Assembly: GCF_014197145.1 (NCBI RefSeq)
Contig: NZ_JACIEZ010000007.1
Coordinates: 140,492-204,491, forward strand
Source: Gellertiella hungarica
GTDB taxonomy: Bacteria > Pseudomonadota > Alphaproteobacteria > Rhizobiales > Rhizobiaceae
DNA: 64,000 bases
Direction: 5' to 3'
Shown: positions 44,115 to 51,837 of the stretch, in pieces
How positions within the stretch are numbered: the first letter of the stretch is position 1
Layout of the letters: each line of letters starts with the position of its first letter
The notes under the pieces: generated by a model
The model's input: the letters and a program-made list of their open reading frames with translations, nothing else
Database searches by the model: none
What the model was told of the DNA's origin: nothing
Translations under genes and position numbers: made by a program

Positions 44115-45281
44115 ATGCCCATGCTCAGGAAAAACACCCGGCGCGCAGCGCTCGCACTTTCGCTTCTCGCATCGACTGCTGGCTTCGCCGCAGCCGAGGA
44201 TTTCGTGCTCGGCCTCGCGACCGGGCAGACCGGCGGCCTTGCCGCCTATGACCAGCCCTCGCTGGCGGGCCTGAAGCTCGCCATCGACGAGATCAATGCC
44301 CGCGGGGGCCTCGGCGGCAAGTATCCCGTGAAGCTCGAGATCAAGGATACCCGCTCCGATACGGCCGCTGCCGTGCAGGCGGCGCAGGAGCTCGTGGACC
44401 AGGGCGTCAACGCCATCATCACGCCCTGCGACGCCGACCCCTCGATTGCCGCCGGCCAGATCACGCAAGGGGCGGAAATCCCGACCTTCACCTTCTGCGG
44501 CTCGACGCCGACGATCACGTCCGCCGTCGGCGACTTCATGTTCGGCACCTATCCCGCCGACAATGCCCAGGCGCTGGTGCTTGCGGAATTTGCCGCCAAG
44601 AAGGGCTACAAGAGCGCCTACGTTCTGAAATCCGCCGACAGCGCCTATACGCTGAAGCTGCCGGAATACTTCGCCACCGCCTTCGAGGCCGCCGGCGGCA
44701 AGGTGCTGGAGCAGTCCACCTACACCATGGGCCAGCAGGATTTCGGCGCAGAGGTGACCAAGATCAAGGGCCTGAACCCGCAGCCCGACGTCATCATGAC
44801 CGCCGCTTACGAGCCCGATTTCCCGGCCTTCATCAAGCAGCTGCGTGCCGCCGGCGTCACCGCGCCCGTGCTGGGCTCCGACGGCATCGATACGCCCACC
44901 ACGCTCTCCCTCGGCTCGGTCGCCGACGGCCTCGTCCACACCACGGCGGGCTTTGCCGTGCCGGGTTCGAGCCTCGAGGCCTTCAACGCCAAGTACAAGC
45001 AGGCGACCGGCAAGGAGCCGGATACCGTCTACATCGCCAACGGCTACGAGATCGGCCTCATTCTCGACGCCGCCGCCAAGGTCGCCGCCTCGCCGCGCGG
45101 CCGCGACCTGCGCGATGCCATCGCCAACCTCGAGAATGTCGAGGGCGTGACGGGTCCGATCACCTACAAGGGCACGGCCGGCATGCCGGTCCGCTCCATC
45201 TCGCTGGTCGAGGTGAAGGGCGGCGCGCGCAGCCTCGTCGAGGCGGTCGTCCCGGAAGCCGCCAAGGTTCCGGCACCATGA
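44115..45281 (+). CDS. Periplasmic substrate-binding protein, LivK-like
   Basis: A 388-aa binding protein with a cleavable signal peptide (residues ~1-27, ALALSLLASTAGFAAA). The type I periplasmic-binding fold shows FVLGLATGQTGGLAAYDQPS, GLKLAIDEINARGGLGGKYP and FTFCGSTPTITSAVGDFMFG. It belongs to the family that binds branched-chain amino acids, amides or urea. The substrate here is unknown; because the divergent operon encodes a C-N hydrolase and a GS-like ligase, an amide or amine is more likely than leucine. Its stop overlaps the next ATG (ATGA). Confidence 0.9.
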   Translation: MPMLRKNTRRAALALSLLASTAGFAAAEDFVLGLATGQTGGLAAYDQPSLAGLKLAIDEINARGGLGGKYPVKLEIKDTRSDTAAAVQAAQELVDQGVNAIITPCDADPSIAAGQITQGAEIPTFTFCGSTPTITSAVGDFMFGTYPADNAQALVLAEFAAKKGYKSAYVLKSADSAYTLKLPEYFATAFEAAGGKVLEQSTYTMGQQDFGAEVTKIKGLNPQPDVIMTAAYEPDFPAFIKQLRAAGVTAPVLGSDGIDTPTTLSLGSVADGLVHTTAGFAVPGSSLEAFNAKYKQATGKEPDTVYIANGYEIGLILDAAAKVAASPRGRDLRDAIANLENVEGVTGPITYKGTAGMPVRSISLVEVKGGARSLVEAVVPEAAKVPAP

Positions 45282-45994
45282 CCGCAAGCCCGCTTCTCGA
45301 CGTGGCGGGGCTGAATGTCCGCTACGGCTATGTCGAGGCGGTCCGCGGCATTTCCTTTTCGGTCGCGCCGGGAGAAATCCTGGCGCTGATCGGGGCGAAT
45401 GGTGCGGGCAAGACCTCGACGCTGTCGGCACTGTCCGGCCTGACGCCGGCGACGGGGCGCATTGCCTACCGCGGCACGGACATCTCCGGCCTGGGTGCGG
45501 AAAAGCGCTCCGGCCTCGGCATTGCGCTCACTCCGGAGGGGCGGCGCGTGTTTCCGAGCCTGACGGTGGCGGAAAACCTGCTGCTCGGCGGGGCCGCCCA
45601 CAAGGGCAAGCACGATCCGGCTGCAAAGCGGGAGGAAATGCTCTCGCTCTTCCCGATCCTCAAGGAGCGCTACCACCAGCGGGCCGGACTGCTGTCCGGC
45701 GGCGAACAGCAGATGCTGGCGATTGCCCGCTCGCTGATGTCGGCGCCCGACCTGCTGCTCCTCGACGAGCCTTCGCTCGGCCTTGCGCCGCAGATCGTCG
45801 ACCAGGTCTTCGAGCTGATCGTCAAGCTGAACGGCACGGGGCTCACCATCCTGCTCGTCGAGCAGAATGCGTCCCGCGCGCTCGAAATCGCCCATCACGC
45901 GCTGGTGCTTGCCAATGGCGCGGTGGCGCTATCGGGCAAGGCCAGCGATCTCCTTGCGTCTCCGGACATCCGGGCCGCCTATCTTTCCGCCTGA
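45278..45994 (+). CDS. ABC transporter ATPase, LivF-like
   Basis: A 238-aa ATPase with Walker A GANGAGKTS (residues ~40-48), Q-loop and signature LSGGEQQMLAIARSL, Walker B LLLLDEPSLGLAPQ, and LLVEQNASRALEIA switch region. Typical LivF length. It pairs with the ATPase half of the LivMG fusion. Coupled to the binding-protein gene by a four-base overlap and followed 24 bases later by the LivH-type permease gene. Confidence 0.94.
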   Translation: MTASPLLDVAGLNVRYGYVEAVRGISFSVAPGEILALIGANGAGKTSTLSALSGLTPATGRIAYRGTDISGLGAEKRSGLGIALTPEGRRVFPSLTVAENLLLGGAAHKGKHDPAAKREEMLSLFPILKERYHQRAGLLSGGEQQMLAIARSLMSAPDLLLLDEPSLGLAPQIVDQVFELIVKLNGTGLTILLVEQNASRALEIAHHALVLANGAVALSGKASDLLASPDIRAAYLSA

Positions 45995-46018
45995 ACCGTA
46001 GCCCGAGGTTTTGAAACC

Positions 46019-46906
46019 ATGGATCTCCTCCTCCAGCATGTCATCAATGCGGTGAGCCTCGGCGGCACCTATGCGCTGCTCTCGCTCGGGCTGGCCATCG
46101 TCTTCTCGATCATCGGGCTCATCAATTTCGCCCATGGCGAGCTGATGACGGCGGCCGGCTACACGATCTTCTTCATGCTGGCGGCGGGCGTGAGCCTTCC
46201 GCTCGCGATCGTCTTTGCCATTGTCGCCGTGGCGATCCTTGCGATGGGCATCGAACGCGTCGCCTTCCGCCCCATGCGCAAGGCCGACATGACCGGGCTT
46301 CTCATCACCTCCTTCGCCATGAGCATGATCCTGCAGGCCTTCTTCCAGAATGCCATCGGTGCAAGGCCACGGGCGGTCGCCATGCCCGAGGCGCTGTCGG
46401 GGGTGGTCAATCTCGGTTCGGTCCATCTCGGCATCATCCCGCTGATGTCGATCTCGATAACCGTGGTTGCCCTCGTTGCGCTGAACCTCTTCCTGAAACA
46501 CACGGTGATGGGCATCACCATGCGCGCGGCGGCAGAGGATATCGACGTCGTCCGCCTGCTCGGGTTGAAGGCGGGCCGCGTCGTTGCCACGAGCTTCGCT
46601 GTCTCCGGGGTGCTTGCGGCCACCGCCGCCTTCCTCTGGGTGGCGCAGCGCGGTTCCGTCGATCCGCTGATGGGCTTCGTGCCCGTGCTCAAGGCCTTCG
46701 TTGCCACCATCGTCGGCGGCCTCGGCTCGCTGACGGGCGCGGTTGCCGGCGGCATGCTGCTCGGCATCGTGGAGGTGCTCGCCCAGGTCGTCCTGCCGCC
46801 GAGCATGGTGGAGTTCCGCGATGCATTCGTGCTCGGCTTCGTCATCCTGCTTCTGCTCGTGCGTCCGCAGGGCCTGCTTCCTGCGCCGACCGGCCGGCGG
46901 AGCTGA
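46019..46906 (+). CDS. ABC transporter permease, LivH-like
   Basis: A 295-aa permease with about eight transmembrane helices. The start MDLLLQHVINAVSLGGTYAL and SIIGLINFAHGELMTAAGYT are LivH hallmarks, and MRAAAEDIDVVRLLGLKAGR is the ATPase-contacting loop. It completes the importer with the LivMG fusion, binding protein and LivF. The gene order (MG-K-F-H) is unusual because livH is last. Convergent with the NnrS gene, 18 bases apart. Confidence 0.93.
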   Translation: MDLLLQHVINAVSLGGTYALLSLGLAIVFSIIGLINFAHGELMTAAGYTIFFMLAAGVSLPLAIVFAIVAVAILAMGIERVAFRPMRKADMTGLLITSFAMSMILQAFFQNAIGARPRAVAMPEALSGVVNLGSVHLGIIPLMSISITVVALVALNLFLKHTVMGITMRAAAEDIDVVRLLGLKAGRVVATSFAVSGVLAATAAFLWVAQRGSVDPLMGFVPVLKAFVATIVGGLGSLTGAVAGGMLLGIVEVLAQVVLPPSMVEFRDAFVLGFVILLLLVRPQGLLPAPTGRRS

Positions 46907-46924
46907 TCTCCTTCCCCTTCGTCT

Positions 46925-48142
46925 TCAGCCCGCACGGGCGGCGCTGAAGACCGGTCGGGGGGAGGGCCGGGCAAGGCTCGGCAGATAGGCGGCGAGAAAG
47001 AGAAGCCAGCCGAGACACATCGATCCGGCTGCCGCCAAAAGCAGCCCCGGCTGACCGGCCGGGTCCGCAAGGAAAAGGCGCAGGAGGGCCGACAGGCTCA
47101 TCAGGGCGTATCCGGTCCCCAGCCTCGCGCCGATGCGAAGCCGCCCGCCTTCCCGCCGCATCGCCGCACGCGCCATGAAACCGTAGATCATCGTGGCGAT
47201 CGCGCCAGCGGCCAGCGCGTGCAGCGCCTGATGGGGCAGGATCGGCGTTTCCGGGAGGGCAAGGGTCGTGCCTGCGAGAATGAGCCCGGCCGGCAACCAC
47301 AGCCAGGAGAGATAGAGGATCATCAGGGCCCCATATCGCCGGGCGATCCGCCAGGGCCAGCCGCAGCAGGCAAGAAGCAGCAGACAGCCGGACAGGGCAA
47401 GCGCGGTCCCCGCGAGCCGGTCCTCGCCCGCCGCATGCATGGCCCCGGCGGCCACAAGCACCCCGATCCCCCATGCCGGATGCCCAACGTGGCCGGACGC
47501 TGCCCCATCTGCCTTCAGCCAGAAACGGCCGAAGGCCGGGAGGGCCCGGCCGCCGACAAGGGCGATCAGCCCCCCAAGCGCGAAGACCGCGACAACCGGC
47601 GGGACCGGCCGTACTGCGGCATCCTCCGGAAGTCCCGCCCATCCGGCCCCCATCAGCGCAAGGAGCGGCAGGACGGCAGCCCGGCGCCATCCGCCCCCTG
47701 CCAGGAAGCGGATGAGCGCGGTCGCGCCGACGGCCGCCGCGGGAAGGGCCGCTAGCCAGGCCGGCCCGTCCACGAGACCGAGAAGCCGCGCGAGCGCGAC
47801 GAGGAACAGAAGGGTGAAGAGCGCACTCGTCCCGGTCCCGAAGCGGGCGGTGCGGGTCCAGCCCGGAAGAGCGGTGAGCAGATAGCCCGTCACGGCAGCC
47901 TGCGCCATGCCGCCCAGGAACAGGCCGACATGAAGGCCCGCCGCCTCGCCGCCTTCCGGCGTCCGCAGCCAGACGGCGGAGCCGGCAGCGCCGCAAAGCG
48001 CGGCAAGGAGAAACAGGGGCCGGTGCGGCGCTTCGAGGAGCAGGCGCGCAGCCCTCGCAGGCGACAGGCGTCCCTGTGGCGTCGGCCCGCCTGCGTGCCA
48101 TAGCGGCACCTTGACCCCCGCTTCCGTCGGATCGGCCTTCAT
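46925..48142 (-). CDS. NnrS-family haem/copper membrane protein
   Basis: A 405-aa polytopic protein with about 12 helices. Family motifs are HRPLFLLAALCGAAGSAVWL (start), GLHVGLFLGGMAQAAVTGYL, LTALPGWTRT, PILPHQALHALAAGAIATMI with YGFMARAAMRREGG, and YALMSLSALLRLF. Conserved His residues probably bind haem and copper. NnrS relatives protect against nitrosative stress or co-occur with denitrification, but no nitric-oxide genes are visible here. ATG 48142 is chosen; the in-frame upstream extension lacks membrane character. It is divergent from the secreted repeat-protein gene. Confidence 0.85.
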   Translation of the reverse strand: MKADPTEAGVKVPLWHAGGPTPQGRLSPARAARLLLEAPHRPLFLLAALCGAAGSAVWLRTPEGGEAAGLHVGLFLGGMAQAAVTGYLLTALPGWTRTARFGTGTSALFTLLFLVALARLLGLVDGPAWLAALPAAAVGATALIRFLAGGGWRRAAVLPLLALMGAGWAGLPEDAAVRPVPPVVAVFALGGLIALVGGRALPAFGRFWLKADGAASGHVGHPAWGIGVLVAAGAMHAAGEDRLAGTALALSGCLLLLACCGWPWRIARRYGALMILYLSWLWLPAGLILAGTTLALPETPILPHQALHALAAGAIATMIYGFMARAAMRREGGRLRIGARLGTGYALMSLSALLRLFLADPAGQPGLLLAAAGSMCLGWLLFLAAYLPSLARPSPRPVFSAARAG

Positions 48143-48370
48143 CCCGGCTCCTTCCCTGTTTCGCCCCCTTCTTCGCACGGACCTGATGGCCTGTCCTTGC
48201 CGGAGGACAAGAAGGGAGGGCACGCCCGATGCCGGTGCTTTCCGGCAGTCCCGCGGCCCGTTCCGCCGGCTCCGCCCCGGTCCGGGCCCCTTGTCCAGCC
48301 GATGCCGGACTTCCGGCTGCAGGGTCCGGGACGAAGGTCCGATCCTCCATGAGACTGAAGTCCCGACGGG

Positions 48371-48396
48371 GGAACAGGTGCGGCTTCCGGAGGGTT
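48371..48396 (+). promoter_or_regulatory. General-stress-type promoter for the secreted Gly/Ser/Thr-rich genes
   Basis: GGAAC (48371-48375), 17 bases, GGTT (48393-48396), 62 bases before the ATG at 48459. The rest of the 316-base gap 48143-48458 shows no coding potential or other clear element. Confidence 0.5.
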
Positions 48397-48458
48397 GTCG
48401 GGGCAGCTTCACGGAAGCTCGAACGATCGGAAATCAGAGGAAAGCCAAGGAGATACAC

Positions 48459-49079
48459 ATGAAGATCGCCAGAAGCGCTGCACTGGCTGCAGCACTCATC
48501 GCCGGCACGGCTCTTTCGGCCTACGCCCAGTCCAGCAGCACCGTAGGCACCGGTGGTTCCACCGCCGGTGGCGGCACGTCCAGCAGCACGATCGGCACCG
48601 GCGGTTCGTCGTCGGGTTCGGCCTGCGCCGACGGCGCCACCAATTGCGATTCCGGTTCTGCATCCACCATCGGCACCGGCGGCTCGTCCGCAGGCGGCGG
48701 CACCTCGAGCAGCACCGTCGGTACGGGCGGCTCGGCCGCGGGCTCGGGTGACGGCAGCTCGTCTTCGACCATCGGCACCGGCGGTTCTTCGGCCGGCGGC
48801 GGAACCTCCAGCAGCACGGTCGGCACCGGCGGGTCGTCCGCAGGCTCGGGCGATGGCAGCTCTTCCTCGACGGTGGGAACGGGTGGTTCTTCGGCCGGCT
48901 CGGGTGACGACAGCGGCTCGTCTTCCACGGTCGGCACCGGCGGTTCCACCGCTGGCGACGGCAACTCGGCAAGCACCACCGGCACCGCCAACAGCGCAGC
49001 CGGCGCCGCCCAGGATGACGTGAGCAACAAGAAGTGCCCTCCGGGACAGTCCAAGAAGAAGAACGGTTCCTGCAAGTAA
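48459..49079 (+). CDS. Secreted low-complexity repeat protein, (S)ST(V/I)GTGGS(S/T)AG units
   Basis: A 206-aa protein with a signal peptide (residues ~1-23, AALAAALIAGTALSAYAQ). The mature part is almost entirely tandem repeats of the type STVGTGGSSAG with GGGTSS or GSGDGSSS spacers, eight copies of (V/I)GTGG, broken once by an acidic Cys-containing stretch (GSACADGATNCDSG). The C-terminus is basic with two cysteines (SNKKCPPGQSKKKNGSCK). It looks like an extracytoplasmic flexible or glycosylatable protein. AAGGAGA lies six bases before the ATG. It is the first of three related secreted genes. Confidence 0.72.
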   Translation: MKIARSAALAAALIAGTALSAYAQSSSTVGTGGSTAGGGTSSSTIGTGGSSSGSACADGATNCDSGSASTIGTGGSSAGGGTSSSTVGTGGSAAGSGDGSSSSTIGTGGSSAGGGTSSSTVGTGGSSAGSGDGSSSSTVGTGGSSAGSGDDSGSSSTVGTGGSTAGDGNSASTTGTANSAAGAAQDDVSNKKCPPGQSKKKNGSCK

Positions 49080-49128
49080 CACCCCCGGCCGGCCACTGCC
49101 CGTGGCCGGCCTCTCCGGAGGACCCGAC

Positions 49129-49524
49129 ATGAATTCGGCACCCAAGATCTACAGACCCGCATCGGCACTCGTGCTGACGCTTGCGCTTGCGCTTGCCGCC
49201 GCCGGCGCTGCCGTCGCGGAGGAAACGGAAACGCTCGAGGATGGCACCCGCTGCACGGTGATGGAAAGCGAGAATTCCGCCGGTCCGGGATTGTCCTCCC
49301 GGGTGACGGCGGGCGGCGGCCAGGTCAGTGCATCGACCACCACCGGCGGGGGAACCCATTCGGCCACATCGAGCTCCGGCTCCTCGGCCTCGGCGGGCTC
49401 CAGCAGCACGTCCGGCACCGCGGACGCCAAGGCCGTCTCGTCGACAAGCACCACCCGCCCCGATGGTTCGGTGGTGACGCGCAGCTCCGATGGCACATGC
49501 GTCATCACCAGGCCCGCCCGATAA
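49129..49524 (+). CDS. Secreted Ser/Thr/Gly-rich small protein
   Basis: A 131-aa protein with a signal peptide (residues ~12-30, ALVLTLALALAAAGAAVAEE). A short Cys-containing module (ETLEDGTRCTVMESENSAGP) is followed by a Ser/Thr/Gly-rich stretch and a second Cys near the end (SSDGTCVITRPAR); the two cysteines could form one disulfide. No known family. It lies 49 bases after the repeat-protein gene and 11 before the next, suggesting one transcript. CCGGAGGACC precedes the start. Confidence 0.65.
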   Translation: MNSAPKIYRPASALVLTLALALAAAGAAVAEETETLEDGTRCTVMESENSAGPGLSSRVTAGGGQVSASTTTGGGTHSATSSSGSSASAGSSSTSGTADAKAVSSTSTTRPDGSVVTRSSDGTCVITRPAR

Positions 49525-49535
49525 GGAGACACGAC

Positions 49536-49979
49536 ATGAAGATCACTCTGCTCGCCGCAGGACTTGCGGCCTTCACGCTTGCCGCGCCCCTCGCGGCTGA
49601 GGCACAGGATTGCAACGCGGCCGGTACCGTCGGCACGGGCGGCACCGCCAGCGCCGGTGGCACCTCGGCAACGACGCTCGGCACGGCAGGTGCCTGTGCC
49701 ACCGATGACGGCACCAATGCCTCCATAGCCTCCGGCGGCAGCGCCGCGGCTGTCGACGGCAAGGCCAGGACGCAGACCAAGGTCAACGAGAACCCGAACC
49801 AGCTGAAGGCCCAGTCCAAGGCACAGGCCATGGATCAGGGCACCTTCAGCAAGTCGAAGACCAAGACCCGGGTCAAGGACGGCGCGCTGGAAAGCAACAC
49901 CCGCACCATGTCCCACGTGCCGGGCCAGAAGCCCATCATCAACACCACCGAAAGCGGCACGACCCTTCCGCAGCCGTAA
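49536..49979 (+). CDS. Secreted GTGG-motif protein
   Basis: A 147-aa protein with a signal peptide (residues ~1-23, ITLLAAGLAAFTLAAPLAAE). The mature N-terminus has the same GTVGTGGTASAGGTSATTLG motif as the first protein of the operon and two cysteines (DCNAAG, GACATDD). The C-terminal half is hydrophilic and basic (KSKTKTRVKDGALESNTRTM). The shared GTGG motif shows that the three genes diverged from a common type. AAGGAGAC lies before the ATG. Function unknown; probably envelope-associated stress protein. Confidence 0.65.
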   Translation: MKITLLAAGLAAFTLAAPLAAEAQDCNAAGTVGTGGTASAGGTSATTLGTAGACATDDGTNASIASGGSAAAVDGKARTQTKVNENPNQLKAQSKAQAMDQGTFSKSKTKTRVKDGALESNTRTMSHVPGQKPIINTTESGTTLPQP

Positions 49980-49992
49980 GGCCGCGGGACAA

Positions 49993-50037
49993 GGGGAGGG
50001 GTGCGGGTTTAACGGATCACCTGCGCCCCTCTCCCCC
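49993..50037 (+). terminator. Imperfect GC-rich hairpin after the secreted-protein operon
   Basis: GGGGAGGGGTGCGGG (49993-50007) pairs imperfectly with CCTGCGCCCCTCTCCCC (50020-50036). There is no T-run, so termination efficiency is uncertain. The region 50040-50270 beyond it holds a perfect GTCGCA-T-TGCGAC palindrome (50165-50177) and no gene. Confidence 0.4.
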
Positions 50038-50271
50038 GTTTCCGTTCCTGCTCCCGGCAGCATCGCGCCCGGCCCTCCCCCCGTACCCGCCTCGAGGGAC
50101 AGGCGGTCGGACCCTCCTTACACAAGCTTCGCTCCGCTGTAGGGCGGCCACACATGGCGCATTTGTCGCATTGCGACGGCCAGTGGTTGCATTTCTCCGG
50201 TAGCCCTATCATGCTTGTTTCGGATATCTAATGATCCGCGAAGCATCGATGGACGCGCAGAAGGGCTGGGA

Positions 50272-51822
50272 ATGGGGACTTGGGCTCGGCTTGCGGCGGG
50301 GGCTGCCATCATTGCGGGAAGCATGATTCTCGCGGGTGGGCTGGAATATGTGGGGCAACTGAAGACCCGGGCGGACCTGCGTGCCGTCGCGGACCGCATC
50401 GAGCAGCGCATCGTCAGCCAGACGCAGGTGCTCGCGTCGCTGCGCGCGCTTCTGGTCGCCGACAACCTCCAATACGATCTTGCGCAGGTGCGCCAGTATC
50501 TCGCCCTCGTCTCGGGCGACGGGCTCGTCTCGGGCATGCAGGGCATCGGCATTGCCGTGCGGCAGGAGAGCGCGAAAACCGAATATGCCCTCGGCCGGCT
50601 CCGGGAATTCTACGGCGCGAGCCAGCGCATCTGGCCCGAAACCGATCAGCCGGAGCGCTACCCCATCGTGCTGCTTGAGCCTCCCGACCCCCGCAATCGT
50701 GCGGCCTTCGGCTATGACATGTATTCGGAACCGGTGCGGCGGGATGCCATCGACCGTGCCGTGCGGTCCGGAAAATCGGCGGCCACCGCCCCTGTCAAGC
50801 TGATGCAGGAAATCACGCCGGACAAGCAGGTGGGCTTCCTCATCTACACGCCCGTCAGGCTCGGGGGGGAGGGCAAGGCCTATGGTGTCGTCTACGCCCC
50901 CTACCGGGTAGGCGACTTCATGCGCGAGGTCCTGTCCAAGCCGACGGATCTCGGCGTCGCGGTCCGGGTGACGGACAAGGCGACCGGAACGCTGATGCTC
51001 GATGCGGATCCGCATTTCCGGGCCGCGCTGGAAAGCTTTCCGATCCATGTGGCGGACCGGGAGTGGGAGGTGGGCCTTGCCTTCCGCGAAAGGCCTTCCC
51101 CCTGGCGGGGCTCGCTGGCGGTCATCGCCGCGGGGCTGCTCGTGGCCTATCTCACCCATCGCCTGCTTCTCCAGAAGGAGCGCCGCATGGAAGCCGAGCG
51201 GAGCGCGCTGCACGAGCGCGAGAAGGCCGCGGAGCTGCGCGCTCTGCTGCTGGACGAATCCCGCCATCGCCTGAAGAACGTCATTGCCCGGATGTCGGCC
51301 ATCGCCCGGATGTCGGCGCGCCAGACCGGATCCAAGGAAGAATTCGAGGCGGCGCTGCAGCGCCAGCTGATCGCGCTGGCCGCCGCGCAGAGCGTGCTCG
51401 ACACCGGCAAGACCAATGGCGCCAGCCTGCGGGACCTCATTCTGGCCGAACTTTCCTCCATCGGGGGCCGCCAGGATCACGTCACGCTCGAAGGGCCGCA
51501 CGCGCGGCTGACGGAAAACGAGGCGCAGGCCGTGGGTCTGGTGATCCACGAACTTCTCACCAACGCGCTGAAATACGGCGCCCTTTCGCTGAACCCGTCG
51601 GGAAGCCTCCATATCCGGTGGACCTGTGCGGACCGCCTTACGGTGGAATGGCTGGAAGAGGGCGTCTTCACCTTCAACGAGGAAGCCGCCGGCTTCGGGA
51701 CGAAGCTGCTCGACACGGTGATCGTTCGCCAGTTGCGCGGCGAATACCGCCGCGAGGTCGGCTCCGGCCTCTTCCGTCAGACGATTGCCTGGAAGCCGGC
51801 GAGCCCCCAGGCGTCCGGGTGA
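50272..51822 (+). CDS. CHASE-domain HWE/HisKA_2-type sensor histidine kinase
   Basis: A 516-aa membrane kinase. TM1 (~8-28) is followed by a periplasmic CHASE-type sensor (~40-270, with GMQGIGIAVRQESAKTEYAL and PVRLGGEGKAYGVVYAPYRV), then TM2 (~285-305), a short coiled coil and a HisKA_2/HWE core: DESRHRLKNVIARMSAIARM (phosphoacceptor His) and VIHELLTNALKYGALSLNPS (N box). ATG 50272 follows AAGGGCTGGGA; an in-frame TTG at 50215 is less likely. HWE/HisKA_2 kinases often feed the PhyR general-stress pathway, a possible link to the many stress promoters here. A 15-bp direct duplication encodes RMSA-IA-RMSA. No response regulator adjacent. Confidence 0.88.
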   Translation: MGTWARLAAGAAIIAGSMILAGGLEYVGQLKTRADLRAVADRIEQRIVSQTQVLASLRALLVADNLQYDLAQVRQYLALVSGDGLVSGMQGIGIAVRQESAKTEYALGRLREFYGASQRIWPETDQPERYPIVLLEPPDPRNRAAFGYDMYSEPVRRDAIDRAVRSGKSAATAPVKLMQEITPDKQVGFLIYTPVRLGGEGKAYGVVYAPYRVGDFMREVLSKPTDLGVAVRVTDKATGTLMLDADPHFRAALESFPIHVADREWEVGLAFRERPSPWRGSLAVIAAGLLVAYLTHRLLLQKERRMEAERSALHEREKAAELRALLLDESRHRLKNVIARMSAIARMSARQTGSKEEFEAALQRQLIALAAAQSVLDTGKTNGASLRDLILAELSSIGGRQDHVTLEGPHARLTENEAQAVGLVIHELLTNALKYGALSLNPSGSLHIRWTCADRLTVEWLEEGVFTFNEEAAGFGTKLLDTVIVRQLRGEYRREVGSGLFRQTIAWKPASPQASG

Positions 51823-51837
51823 GGTTTCCCCGGCCGC

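Noticed and set aside
48530..48980. CRISPR-like or satellite repeat array
   Set aside because: The periodicity is at protein level (GTGGS units) inside an open frame with a signal peptide; spacing and sequence vary as in a low-complexity coding repeat, with no unique spacers.
50165..50177. GTCGCA-T-TGCGAC palindrome as an operator of the HWE kinase gene
   Set aside because: It is short, GC-rich and about 100 bases from the start with no second copy near other genes; not distinguishable from chance.
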